A DNA stretch of 64,000 nt from Eudromia elegans. Lineage: Eukaryota > Chordata > Aves > Tinamiformes > Tinamidae. Of the stretch, positions 11,450-21,673 are shown one piece after another. Positions within the stretch are counted from its first letter, which is position 1, and every line of letters starts with the position of its first letter. A program made the translations under genes and the position numbers. The notes under the pieces were generated by a model. That model made no database searches and was not told where the DNA came from. It worked only from the letters and a program-made list of their open reading frames with translations. Location: the NCBI GenBank assembly GCA_003342815.1, contig PTEX01000024.1, positions 5,828,786 to 5,892,785 on the forward strand, written 5' to 3'.

Positions 11450-12333
11450 GTAAGGACACTTTAAGATCTACCACTCATCACTCTGTCTCTGGAAGCATTT
11501 ATTAATATTTCAAGCCTGTGTTCTAGCACCTGTATTTCATTAGTGACAGGGCTGCATTGTGCATGCAGTGCCTTCTCTCACTGCTGTTCTGCACATTTTA
11601 TTTCCCTATGCTGTGACCGCTGCAGAACCCAGTGAGAGGTTTTCTCAGTCTGGTCCTAAAGTTGAGTTAGAACTGGAGACATGTGATGCATTACCTAATG
11701 TGCTATTTGTTTTATTCCTGCAATTATTTACAGGGTCTTAACAGAAAATGAACAGAGTATATAGCTGTTCACTAGTGTAGGAATACAAAAAATGAAGTTG
11801 ATTGCTACAGTAGTGTCCCAGGAAAAGGAAGTTCAGTCAGGCCTTCCCTTTGGAAGGCTGCTAAGCATTCATCTGCAGTTTAAAGACTGCTATAAATGTG
11901 TTCCGTGTTAGCACAGTGGGGAATCAGCACAGTAGCTTGCTTGGGTGCCTCAGCACTTGTCTTTACTTTTTCCATAGAAAATAAAGCATCTGTCACCATT
12001 AAGATAAATGGTGTTATTTTCATCAGCTCTGAAGCAGCCATTTCACAACTGTATTTTCCTGCAGCTGAAGATAGAAGGAGATATCACAAATGGCCTGCTA
12101 AAGGTCTTACAAGCTACCATCTGTATCTCCCTGGGTGCTTTAGGGATCCTGTAGTAGTGACAATGCCTGTAGTGCTCCTAGAGGTAGTTTAGTTTCAGGA
12201 CTCTCCTTAAATCTTGAAATGTCTAGATCATCTAGGTGGATTTTAAATGGACTAAACTTAATGAAGTGTTGTTCACTGCCACTTACAGTGGTAACTTGTT
12301 GAAAACTTTGAGTGCACTTTCAAATGCACTTCC

Positions 12334-12356
<23 letters not shown>
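12334..12356 (+). repeat. Poly(T) tract (23 T)
   Basis: An uninterrupted T run is followed directly by a run of A's and then GGCACTGG. It is simple sequence in the intergenic gap with no sign of an attached retroelement. Confidence 0.8.
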
Positions 12357-12365
<9 letters not shown>

Positions 12366-12983
12366 CACTGGATTTTCACCTGTTGCTTTGTTGTGCAGTT
12401 ATGTGTTTTGAATCACTTGCAAAGAAAGGTTGAGAGTGCAAACATAAAGCATACGTTGCTGCTTGGTGTTGAAAATATCTGTAAATACATCCCTATTCTA
12501 CACTTGCATTGATAACTAACCAGCTTCTTCCTTCTAATACCAGTAGCACCACTAACATGACTGAAGTCTAATAGACCTTAATTTTAATATGCCTATATAT
12601 TAAGCATAACTTAACATGAACACTTACTCATGTGCTAACAGGCTACCAAGCCCTGTTCATATTTACTCAATTTTGTTTATCTTTGGCCACTTTAAGAATG
12701 AAAGTCCAAAGGTCACTTTTTTTTTTTAAGGTCTATTAAGGTGTTTCTAGAACCCTGCTTGCTTCCTGCTGTTTTGTTAGAAATCTGTATGTAAGCTGAG
12801 AGGAGCCTGTGCAGCACAACCAGCATAGCTCAAGCTAGTGTAGCGAGAAGAAGCCACGAGATTTTTGAGAAATTTTTCCATTACAAGATACATGTCTCAT
12901 CATTGCTCCATATAAGTACTTCTCCCCTGGTCTCTTATAGATATATAGAAACATATTAGCACTAGGGCTTGTTTTTTGTTACT

Positions 12984-13006
12984 GGTGGGGGTGGTGGTGG
13001 TGGTGG
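12984..13006 (+). repeat. GGT microsatellite
   Basis: The trinucleotide GGT repeats, starting with a G-rich imperfect unit, in the gap between the two convergent genes. Confidence 0.7.
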
Positions 13007-13449
13007 CAGCTAGAGGCTTAAAGCATTTCATAGAGGGAACCTTTTTTAATGGTGTGTTAAGACAGCATCAAGTAATACTGGTCAGGCCACGATTTCAGCT
13101 CAGCACTGTAGGTGTTGGTGTCTCAGGGTAAGAAAGCTTGCTTGACTTCTCATCATGTTCCCTGCACAGAGTGCATAGCTTGATTTTTACAACTAAAACT
13201 GGGATGTTTGTGTTGCAGTAAGTGGCACCTTATATACCTTCTTAAAACTATATATAAACTGTGTAATTAGATAAACTTCCCATCCATATGCAGCCCTGGT
13301 TGTGGTCCCCCGAGAGTAGATATGATGTAGCATGTACTAAGTTGATTCTTTTGTTGCTATGTAATTTTTAAGAAGAACGTGAGGCTTTTTTTGGTAAAGA
13401 TTATTCAGCTTAATGCAATGGAAATAGTTTAAAGTAAATCTCTGATAAC

Positions 13450-13874
13450 GAATCTGTAGTCAGTTTTATTGGTACAGCTTAGAAACATATAAAGACATTC
13501 TAGAAATGCCTGAAAGAATCCAAAGGATCAAAATTTTGCAAAAATATATTTGTAATAGTAGATTAAGGTCTGCTTGAGTTTTCATTAATAAATATTTACA
13601 TATACAAATACCCCATATAAATTTAATTTCCTTTATCACAAACATTAACATCTCCTTCATTGTTTCAGTCCAGCACCGTCAAAAGCCAGAAACATTTCTG
13701 TATAAAAGACTTAGAAAAAACAAAGTTCTCCTTTCCACTTTAAAAATGAAAAGCTTTACCAAACCACTGTGCAAAAGTGTTCACCAGTACCATCTGATAC
13801 AATAACTGAACGTCTGTCCAGATGCATGTCCCAAGAAGGGCTCCCTTCAGGGCGACAAGCCTTCCGAGGGGACC
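13450..13874 (-). other. C1GALT1C1: C1GALT1C1 3' UTR
   Basis: This is AT-rich sequence between the stop codon at 13875-13877 and a - strand AATAAA at 13465-13470. The change from the GC-rich coding end to AT-rich DNA fits a 3' UTR of about 425 nt. The exact end is inferred. Confidence 0.6.
13465..13470 (-). terminator. C1GALT1C1: C1GALT1C1 poly(A) signal AATAAA
   Basis: TTTATT on the + strand reads AATAAA on the - strand, about 405 nt after the stop codon. It is the likely poly(A) signal of this gene. Confidence 0.6.
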
Positions 13875-14825
13875 TCAGTCATTGTCGGAGCCTGGAGGCG
13901 GCAGGAAGATGAGCGCGTCGTTGTAAGTGTGGCCGTAGGGCCGGAGCCTGTACACGCCGTACATCATCACGTGCATGTGGTTGGGGGTCAGGCCGCTGAA
14001 GGTGATGGCCATGTCCGAGCAGCAGCCCTCGACCACTTGCTCCGGGTGGCTGGACATGGCCTCTTTAATGAGCGCGCCGAGCGATTTGGTGTTGAAGACG
14101 TCCTTGCCTTCCGAGTCCTCCGCGTTTTCGGCGAACACTCCCGTGTACTTGAGGCAGACGGCGAGCTGTTTATCCTCAGAAAGTTTCCAAATCATTCCGC
14201 CCTGCTCTGGGCACTTGTCCGTGTCTTCAAAAATGGTGGAAAGTCGTCTTAGTGATTCGATACTTAACACGATTCCTCCATCACCATCTACGTACTCAAG
14301 GTCACCCGACTTTGTGGTGTGACCTATATAAAAAGGCTGTGAGGGGTCCTTTTTCAGCAAGAAATATTTGAGGTTCTCAATAATGGCAAACGTTGTTGGG
14401 TGTGCGAGAAAGAACCAGTTGAACTCATTTTTATAGCGCTCATACGTTATCTTGTAAGCCTTCCTCATCATCACCCACATGTCGTCCGTGTCGAGGACCA
14501 CGGAGTCGAACACCTTGACCTTCTCGGAGCTGAAGAAGTCGGCCTGGTCGCAGTGCTTGCTCCACGTCTCCTTCACGGCCGCCCAGTGCCCCAGGTCCTT
14601 GGGCCTCACCAGGACGATGCAGTAAACGCGCAGGGTGCGGCTGAGCTCGGCGCGCTCGCCCTCGGACAGGTTGAGCATGTCCTCCTTGTTGGGCGCCTGC
14701 AGGTGGTGGTGCTCGTGCCGCCGGGGGCCGCCGCCCAGGCGCACGTGCCCCAGCAGCGTCACCACGGCGCAGAAGATGCCCCCCAGCAGCAGCCCCTTCA
14801 CGAAGGAGCCGCTCTCCGAAGCCAT
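13875..14825 (-). CDS. C1GALT1C1: C1GALT1-specific chaperone 1 (COSMC)
   Basis: A single uninterrupted coding exon gives 316 residues, against 318 in the human protein as I recall it. This is an ER type II membrane protein that helps core-1 beta-1,3-galactosyltransferase (C1GALT1) fold, so it is needed for mucin-type core-1 (T antigen) O-glycans. Seen here: a short cytoplasmic N terminus, a signal-anchor helix at about residues 9-27 ([18 protein letters not shown]), the family stretches [68 protein letters not shown] and [10 protein letters not shown], and the C-terminal GSDND. It belongs to the beta-1,3-galactosyltransferase-like (GT31) fold, but COSMC is not known as an active transferase. 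The start ATG lies in a strong GGCCATGGC context. It converges on MCTS1. The 5' third of the CDS is very GC-rich and the middle (about 14160-14470) much less so. Confidence 0.97.
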   Translation of the reverse strand: MASESGSFVKGLLLGGIFCAVVTLLGHVRLGGGPRRHEHHHLQAPNKEDMLNLSEGERAELSRTLRVYCIVLVRPKDLGHWAAVKETWSKHCDQADFFSSEKVKVFDSVVLDTDDMWVMMRKAYKITYERYKNEFNWFFLAHPTTFAIIENLKYFLLKKDPSQPFYIGHTTKSGDLEYVDGDGGIVLSIESLRRLSTIFEDTDKCPEQGGMIWKLSEDKQLAVCLKYTGVFAENAEDSEGKDVFNTKSLGALIKEAMSSHPEQVVEGCCSDMAITFSGLTPNHMHVMMYGVYRLRPYGHTYNDALIFLPPPGSDND

Positions 14826-15070
14826 GGCCTCCTGCGGCGGGTGCCGGCGCGCTCACCGGGCCGTGCTGCGCGGCGGCGGAGAGAAGGACCGGGGAAACAA
14901 GGAAACGAACCGAACCAAAGGGCGTTTCCAGCGGCGCCGGCGCCGCGCTCGGCCGCCCCCGCGCGCGGAGCCGCCACGTCCCCGCCCCCGGCCCGGCACT
15001 CACCGGAACCGCCGCCCCGGAAGCGCCGCGGGGCCGCCCGCCCCTTGCAGCCGCGCTCCCGCCGCCATCT
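14826..15070 (-). other. C1GALT1C1: C1GALT1C1 5' UTR with a probable noncoding first exon
   Basis: A good donor (CCG then GTGAGT) lies on the - strand at 15004/15003. A long pyrimidine tract ending in GCGCAG finishes at 14866, giving a proposed intron of 138 nt (14866-15003). A weaker acceptor at 14832 would also place the start codon in the next exon. The proposed noncoding exon runs from about 15070 to 15004. From memory, the mammalian gene also has noncoding 5' exons. The splice pattern is inferred. Confidence 0.5.
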
Positions 15071-15072
15071 TG
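15061..15072 (-). promoter_or_regulatory. YY1 initiator-type element (AAGATGGCGGC)
   Basis: On the - strand this reads CAAGATGGCGGC, the extended YY1 motif that often sits at or just downstream of transcription starts of TATA-less genes. It is placed where the first C1GALT1C1 exon should begin. Confidence 0.65.
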
Positions 15073-15266
15073 TGTGGCCGCCGTCCCGCCCACCCGCCTG
15101 CGCTGCCGGGGCCGCCCCGCGCGCGGAGGCTCCGCTGCCGCCGCCGTGTGGCCGCAGTTCGCCCTGCAAGAGCCTTCCCCGCGCGGCGGCTGTCGCGGAG
15201 CCGAGCAGCCCCCGCGCGGCGGCCCTCGTGGCGAATCCCCTGACAGGGAGGAGCGCGGCGGGAAAC

Positions 15267-15277
15267 GCCGCCATCTC
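15267..15277 (-). promoter_or_regulatory. Second YY1-type element
   Basis: On the - strand this reads GAGATGGCGGC, about 200 bp upstream of the first YY1 element in the same CpG island. It may mark an alternative start site. Confidence 0.4.
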
Positions 15278-15399
15278 GCGGGCAGGGGTGGCCTGCAGCT
15301 GCCTCCGCGCGAATCGGCAGGTCAGCGTGAAGTAAAAACGGGCCCTTCCAACCCTGAGATAGTGAGAAAAGCCAGGGGCTGTTCCCCACTTGGCTAGCG

Positions 15400-17955
15400 A
15401 ACTGTACCTGCAAAATAGCGATGGCGGGGGCTGGTTAGCATTCTGTGTGTTCCTCTTCTGGATCTTCCTGAATGTATTTATGTGACTAGCTAGGAAGGCA
15501 GTTTAATTTTCTGGCACAAACTCATGGGTCTTAAATAAGAAGGTATGGGAATGGGGACAGGGCAGCAAATGGAAGGAGGAACCAGCCTTAAACCATATCC
15601 AGGATAAACCTGCTGACCCTTATTGGATTTATTGCCCTACATTTTAAAATCAGTACAATATTCAGTGCTGGAGGCACACAATAATCACAGTATACATCAG
15701 TTGTTTTCCTGGCCCTAGAATACAGCACAGTGCACACACAAGATCAGTTAATGTTTAAGGAGCAAAGCAAGAACATTTTTTCTACTAACCTACTGTCCGC
15801 TAACCTTCAATAATAACTATTCCTGAGCTCCAGGTTTAAATAAGTATGTAAGAATTGCTTTCTATACATCATCCCTCAAGAATATAGAATTGCTGTTTGA
15901 CTGCAAGGGGCAGACAGCAACAATAATTTACTCTCTTCTTCAGAGAGCTCCTTTTCAGCCTCTTGCAAAAAGATTTTGCAGATTTTTTTCCCCTTTGTTA
16001 GTTGTTTGCAGCATGCCCCAAGGCCAATGTAGTGGATATAGGATAAAGTCCTGTCTGGGTTTTGCCCATATTGGAAGGTATATAATTCTATTTTTTTTTT
16101 ATCCCTGGTTGGCTGAGCCTAGTGGATTTGATTCGAGTCAATTTACAGCTCAGCTGCTCTGGATTCCCTGGCATCTGGCTGAGTTCCCCAGATGCTTTGA
16201 TTATTCAGGTAAGCTTCTTTCTAGGCTAGTGGCTACACTGCACACAGCATGATTTAGCAACGTTATCTTTGCGAAAAGTTCTTAAGAGCATGGATTGCTT
16301 GACTCTTCTGGGCTTGGGAACTGTTCAGGGATTACAAAATGGTGATTCTGGTTTGTATCTCCAGAATGGTTCCATTCAGTTGCACTAATGCCCAATTACA
16401 CACTATGGTGGAGGGGAAAATACTGTCAGTTAGTACGTTCGGGGAGGCCGGTTGCTATCCTGAAGGAACATCGCTCATCCTCTTTTCCCATCTGGTGCCT
16501 TTGAGGTATAAATAGGAAGAATCAGGTGGTTATGTATCACCTGTTTGCAGCACTACCTGTGGCTTTTAATACCTTCTGCAGTTGCTCGATCGTGTATTTA
16601 GGGATGTTTCAATGAGATGCAGCTCACCGTTTTGGCTGATGCTCCAACAAATTGTTTCCCTGCTTGACTTCAGTGAGGTTCTTTCCAGGGCTCTGACAGA
16701 ATGACTAATGTGGCTATGGATTTTGAGTGTCATGTTAATATATTTTCAACATTGCTTTTATCCAACAGCAGATCAGTGCAGAGAAAGCTTAGGCAGCATG
16801 TAGAGCATGTTATAAATCTGAAAAGACTTTTCTGGCTTCTGTGGTGCTCAAAATTGGTTTTAAAAGGAGTAAAATGGTGGGCTCTCACAGCAATTCCAGT
16901 GAAAGGGTGTGGAAATGTATGGGCTCTCCCCCTAGCCACCATTAGGTGTTTTTGGGGCTGTGCTAGAGCCCTTAACATGCACCATCCCCTGCTGCATCTG
17001 TCCCGGATTGCTGTGGAGCTACTGGAGTACAGGCTGAGCTGTCCCTCCGACTCTACCAGAAAGGAAGGTCAAGCGCAGTTATCTTGCCAGGCTTACAAAT
17101 GCTTGCTGATGGACAAACTCCCACCAAAGCCGGCAGGAAAATGCATGCAGGTAGCAACTTTTACAAAGAGGCCATAGTATCATGGCTTTCTTGCATGCCA
17201 GGGAACTTTGTTTTGTTGTGCATAATCAAGCAAACTGTGTCCACTGAGGTATGTGGAAGAGGTTTGGGATTCCTTGTTCTAGAACCTCAAATCAGAGGAA
17301 TGGATATCCTAATTAGCAGCCAAGTAGAGCCAGATATCTTAATTGACTTCACAGGATACTACTCAGCATTTCTTGGCAAGTGTGGATTCTGGAGCTAAAT
17401 TTTAGCCCCTTGCTTCTGAAAATTTTACCCTCCATCCTCCTCTTCAGTTCATTTTCACACTCAAGATCTGTAATCCATGCAAGCTGTGCTCAAGAGGAAT
17501 AGAACAACAGAGCCTGGTAGTTGTGGGTCAGCTTGAAGCACTCACCTGCCTGGCCACGAGAAGAGGGACCACCTGAAGTTCATTAGCTTCAAGTGGTGAT
17601 AAGTGTCTGTGGCCGCCCTCAGTTAGGGGTGGTGATGTGTTCTTGTGGGTCTTGAGCAAGTGTGTGCGCGCGCAGCCATGAATTGTTTTGTGGTAGTTCA
17701 ACAGTAGTAGGTACTGCACAGAGGAAGAAAGCAAGGGAGAAGTACTTTTTTTTTAAATATTAATTTTAATATGCAGATAGAGGTATTTACTTTTGAAAAA
17801 GTGTTCTTTCCAAATGCTGGGCTAAGTGTAAGCATTACTGAATGATGTTTTATGGCTTGTGTATACAGGGAAATGATACATAATAGGCTCTTTTAACCTT
17901 TAGATCTGTTAAGTTGCTAAATTATGTTAAACAATAGTTTTAAATTGCCTTTCCC
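15400..17955. other. Intergenic region upstream of C1GALT1C1
   Basis: This has no recognisable exon on either strand. Base composition returns to about genome average straight after the CpG island. Open frames (for example 16701-17177 +) look like nothing I recognise. The block ends at a decayed copy of MCTS1 sequence. Confidence 0.55.
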
Positions 17956-17959
17956 TCAT

Positions 17960-18172
17960 TTTTTCACCCAGGAGCATAGTCAAGGAAAGGCTTGACTTAG
18001 AAAATGACATTATTTAAATGATGACCTCAAGCACAGGAAGGTAATGAGAAGCAAAAGATGTGGGACTCAGACTGTGTTCGCTTTGGATTGTTTTATAATT
18101 CCTTCTGTTTTAATGTGGGTAGCTGAATGCAAAAGTCACCTTATGCTCTGGCTATGCCAGGTGAATGCTGAT
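17960..18172 (+). pseudogene. Decayed partial copy of the MCTS1 last exon and 3' UTR
   Basis: This aligns with 10338-10575. A T-rich tract and CAG at 17961-17972 match the end of intron 5. Coding-derived parts such as CATTATTTAAATGATG and GAAGCAAAAG follow. The UTR part then matches closely (AATTCCTTCTGTTTTAATG, CTGGCTATGCC). A gap of about 10 bases removes the AATAAA signal, and weaker similarity continues beyond the original poly(A) position. The reading frame meets a stop after about seven codons, so it is not functional. Intron-border sequence is kept, which points to duplication at the DNA level and not to a retrocopy. Other MCTS1 exons were not found nearby. Confidence 0.72.
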
Positions 18173-21100
18173 GTCTTCCTAGCTCCAGCAGCTCTGCTGG
18201 AATTGAACTAGCAAAGACACTGCTCAGAGCGGAGCTAACATCCCTGTGCACGGCTCTGATGCACAAATACAAGGGAAAGAGAATAGGAACTAGCTGTGTT
18301 CATGTCATCTCTCTTAGAAACACAGGGGAAAAAAAGAATTGTTATTGATCAAACAGAAACAAGCAGAGAGAGGGGGGGAAAAAAGGCAGAGGTAAAGAAA
18401 TCTTATTTTGTCAAGCTCTCAAAGGAAAAAAAAGGTGGAGCAGAAAATAGAATTCTATCAAAAAGAATGGGTCCTTAATCACGTTTTAAAATAAAAAATG
18501 AGTGATGAAATTGTTTCACTCTCTCTTTAAGGCACTTGCTTTCCTCAGTTTGAGGCTCCAGTGTTTGAAAGGTGCCTCTGTGGAAAATGGTGGCTCTCAG
18601 AGGGTTTGGGGCTAAGCTGGTGCTGATGGGTGACATTGCTTTGAGCAACAGTGACAAGGTCTAGGTGGGGAATCCCGTGTCTAGAGTGGGACTAGATCTG
18701 CATTTTGGGCTACAGAAATCCTGATCCCCAGGGTCTGGTAAAATCTTATTTAGACTTTGATCTCAGTTTTGTTACTAGCATCCCAAGGATGCAGATGTTT
18801 CTGGCATGGTGTTTGTTGTGAAATGGATTGTGGTGAATGAGGAGTTATTGTAAATAGGTGGAGAAACCTGTGGAGTTCTGCTGTCCTTACTCTGTAAAGG
18901 GACAGGGAACAAGAGGAAGAGTGGAAATAGCAGAGTTTGACAGGCCTGTGTGTGCTTCGCTTCTGTGAAATGCCTTCATTCAGCAAATGCCAATGTGCTG
19001 TCTCCTTCGCCAGCGGAAAGAGAGTCTGAAGTGCAAGCTACTCCAAGCAGGTATTTGTTTTCCTTTCCTGATGTTGAAATAGGAGACTCCCAAGCTGTGT
19101 GTGCAGAGGCAAAGCAAAAGTGTTTGCTAGATACATGTGTTTTCAGCAAGCTGGAGATATTAACGGTGAAACTTGGAGCCCTGCAGCTGAATGTCTGTGA
19201 TTTAGTGCAGTGCAGATATGCTGTGAACATCCTATGCCCGCCTTGGGGCGAGGGAAGAACTGCTTCATCCTCACCTGGTTGCTGAGCTCTGTGAAAGAGT
19301 TTGCTGTGTGTGGGAAGGGCTGCTGTGGGACTGCAGCTTGGAGGACAGTCTAGGTGCCTGGGGCTTCGCCCTACTGGGACGCAGTGTGGTGGTGTGAGCT
19401 GAGAGTGATGCAGCCCAAGGGTGCAGAGAGACACCCAGGCTGCTGCTTCACATCTCAGCCCCTGCTCCTTTCAAGCAGATGCTGCCAGGGCTGGCTTGCC
19501 AGGGCTCAGTGCAGCTGGTCCTGCTACGCTCTCTGCTTTGCTCTAGCTCATACACACTCTACTGACGTGCACAGCCTTTAGTAAAGGCACCGCTGCCAGT
19601 AACTGAACCACAGTGCTCCTCAGCTCTGCCACTCATTTACCTTTATATATCCTCCATACCAATAAAAAGGCACCACACTGCTTTTAGACACTCTAGTGCT
19701 TAAATAGGCTTCCACAGATATGGCATGATCCTGTAAGAAGAGACCTAGGAGAAAGGCACCCAAGGGGTTTCTAAGCCTATAATGCTCTGCTTGCGGCTCC
19801 CTGCAGCACTGGCAGGGCTGTGCTGTGCTGCCCTATGAATATTGTCTCTTTTGCATTGGCTGCATAGCCCCACCCACTCTTTGCTGGTGGGGAATGAGAG
19901 GAGTTGTTTCACCCCTTATTCCCAGGGGAAAGAGATCCTGGGGTAAATATGGGAGGATCTGCTGACAGGCAGGGAAAGTATCCTGTATAGTCTGCTCTGT
20001 CTTCCTCATTTCCATGGAACTTTCATGTATTTTATCCTCTATATGTAGACTTTTTTCCCTTTTAAATACGTGTATTATTTAAATCCTGAGACCGCACTCG
20101 GTTTCAGTTGCAGATATGCTGATAGGTGTATAATAGTGCCCTTTTTCCCAGTAGCTGATTGTTGCACCACCTTTCCCCTTGACTTGGACTCATTATCTCA
20201 TGATTTTAAGGATTTTTTTTTTCCATGAGAATAAATTACATGTGTTTGGGTCAGTTATCTTTGGGTAAGAGGCTGCAAAGCATCTATGAAAGGACAGAAA
20301 AATAATCTGTTTATGGTTATAAATTGTCAGTGATATAGAGAAACTATTCATACTCTAAAAGATTGAATTAAAAGTGATAATTATGTGCTTTAATTTTTGC
20401 TGCTAAAGTGGTTAAATGCCGTTATGACTGTGCTGCTTAATGGAAAATCTCAGAATCAGACTAGCATGGGAATACTAAAAAATTTAATGGATTTCTGCTC
20501 AAATCATTCTCTATTAGGAAACAAACCCACCAAATATATAGCTAGGTCTTTGGATTCAATTATTAATTCTCTCTCTTAATTTGAAGAGTAAAATTATCTC
20601 TTAACAGTGGTTCTCTGAAATGTAATTCTAATGATAGTACTCATTTTATAGCAGAACATGATTTTTTTTCCTGATCAGAACCAAGTTAGAAGATTCTTAG
20701 TCCTGGATCAGTTTTAGTTATTAATCAGAAATATTTAAAAATATCCTGTCAACAGCATGTCCTGAACACTTAACAGACAAGCCATCTGAAACAGTTTCAG
20801 TGGATTCTCTTGTTATCTGTCTTCTCAGTATAAGGTGGCTTTGGAAAAGGCTTCATGTGAAAAGGCTTTGGGACATGGTAATTAGAATGAGACTGTAGAA
20901 ATAATGTGTAAGAGAAGAACTGCATTAGAATTATGATGAGCTGAGCCTGCCGTAGTTTTAAAATAAATCTGGTAGGTCTCCTCTTAGTATAGTCCTAGCT
21001 ACCCAGAGAAATATGTGGTATTTTAGGCAAGGTTCTTGTTTTAACTGTGAACTGAGAAAAGGAAGTGAGTGGAAGATGGAACAGTTGGTAGATCACCACT

Positions 21101-21325
21101 CTGTAGGCTGATGTTAGAACAAATGGATCGAGATGGATCAAGGAGCACTCGGGTGCTCTTTGAACATGCAAGCAGATATTCATGGCTTACAAGGAGCGAT
21201 GCTGTTGGTTGTGACATGCATCACAGATTCAAACACAGAAATAGGTCCTTGTAGAAGCTCTTCAAAACTCTAGGAAGAATCCAAATAAGAGTGGGAAGAC
21301 CCAGGTCATAAATCTACTTCCTTCA

Positions 21326-21361
21326 TGATCAGTCACATATTTTGTGATCAGTTACATATTT
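21326..21361 (+). repeat. Short tandem duplication, unit about 19 bp
   Basis: TGATCAGTCACATATTTT is followed after one base by TGATCAGTTACATATTT, an imperfect two-copy tandem repeat. Confidence 0.7.
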
Positions 21362-21636
21362 CCAGCTGTACCTGCCTTGGCTATTCCTCTGGCTTTTTTA
21401 TATCCCTTCTGAAGACTCGAGGGGGATCCAGATGGATTTCTGCTCAGTACTGTTAACTACCAAAGCTGCTTTTCTCAGTGTCCCATGGCATTTATGTTTG
21501 TGCTTTATGATACCTATCTTTGAAAATTAAAGTTAGCAATTACGCTAAATGATGCTATGCTATTTGAGACAGCAATAGTTTGCCAGAGCAACGTATTAGC
21601 ACATCTACAAGTCAATTCACCTCCTTAGGCAGCAAG

Positions 21637-21673
21637 ATGTCAGTATTTGCACGCTGCTGGTATGTCAGTATTT
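21637..21673 (+). repeat. Direct repeat ATGTCAGTATTT, two copies
   Basis: The 12-mer ATGTCAGTATTT occurs at 21637-21648 and again at 21662-21673 with a 13-bp spacer. It may be chance or an old short duplication. Confidence 0.5.

Larger units (their letters stand above)
10576..13449. other. Convergent intergenic region between MCTS1 and C1GALT1C1
   Basis: About 2.9 kb separates the two 3' ends. It is AT-rich, with several + strand AATAAA motifs (for example 11444), a 23-T run followed by A's at 12334-12360, and a GGT-repeat tract at about 12984-13006. No coding exon was recognised. Part could be an extended MCTS1 3' UTR. Confidence 0.6.
14480..15330 (-). promoter_or_regulatory. C1GALT1C1: CpG island and promoter of C1GALT1C1
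   Basis: A dense CpG block covers the 5' third of the C1GALT1C1 coding exon, its leader and about 300 bp upstream. It contains two YY1-type elements and an ETS-type CGCTTCCGG (15017-15025, - strand). There is no TATA box. No gene running the other way was recognised. Confidence 0.8.

Noticed and set aside
14400-15335. Long + strand open frame of about 311 codons antisense to C1GALT1C1
   Set aside because: It overlaps the well-supported C1GALT1C1 coding exon and its CpG island. GC-rich DNA lacks stop codons, and the peptide is low-complexity (Ala, Arg, Pro).
15400-17955. Search for further MCTS1 exon copies upstream of the terminal-exon copy
   Set aside because: No stretch resembling exons 2-5 was found by eye. 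Only the last exon region is convincingly duplicated.
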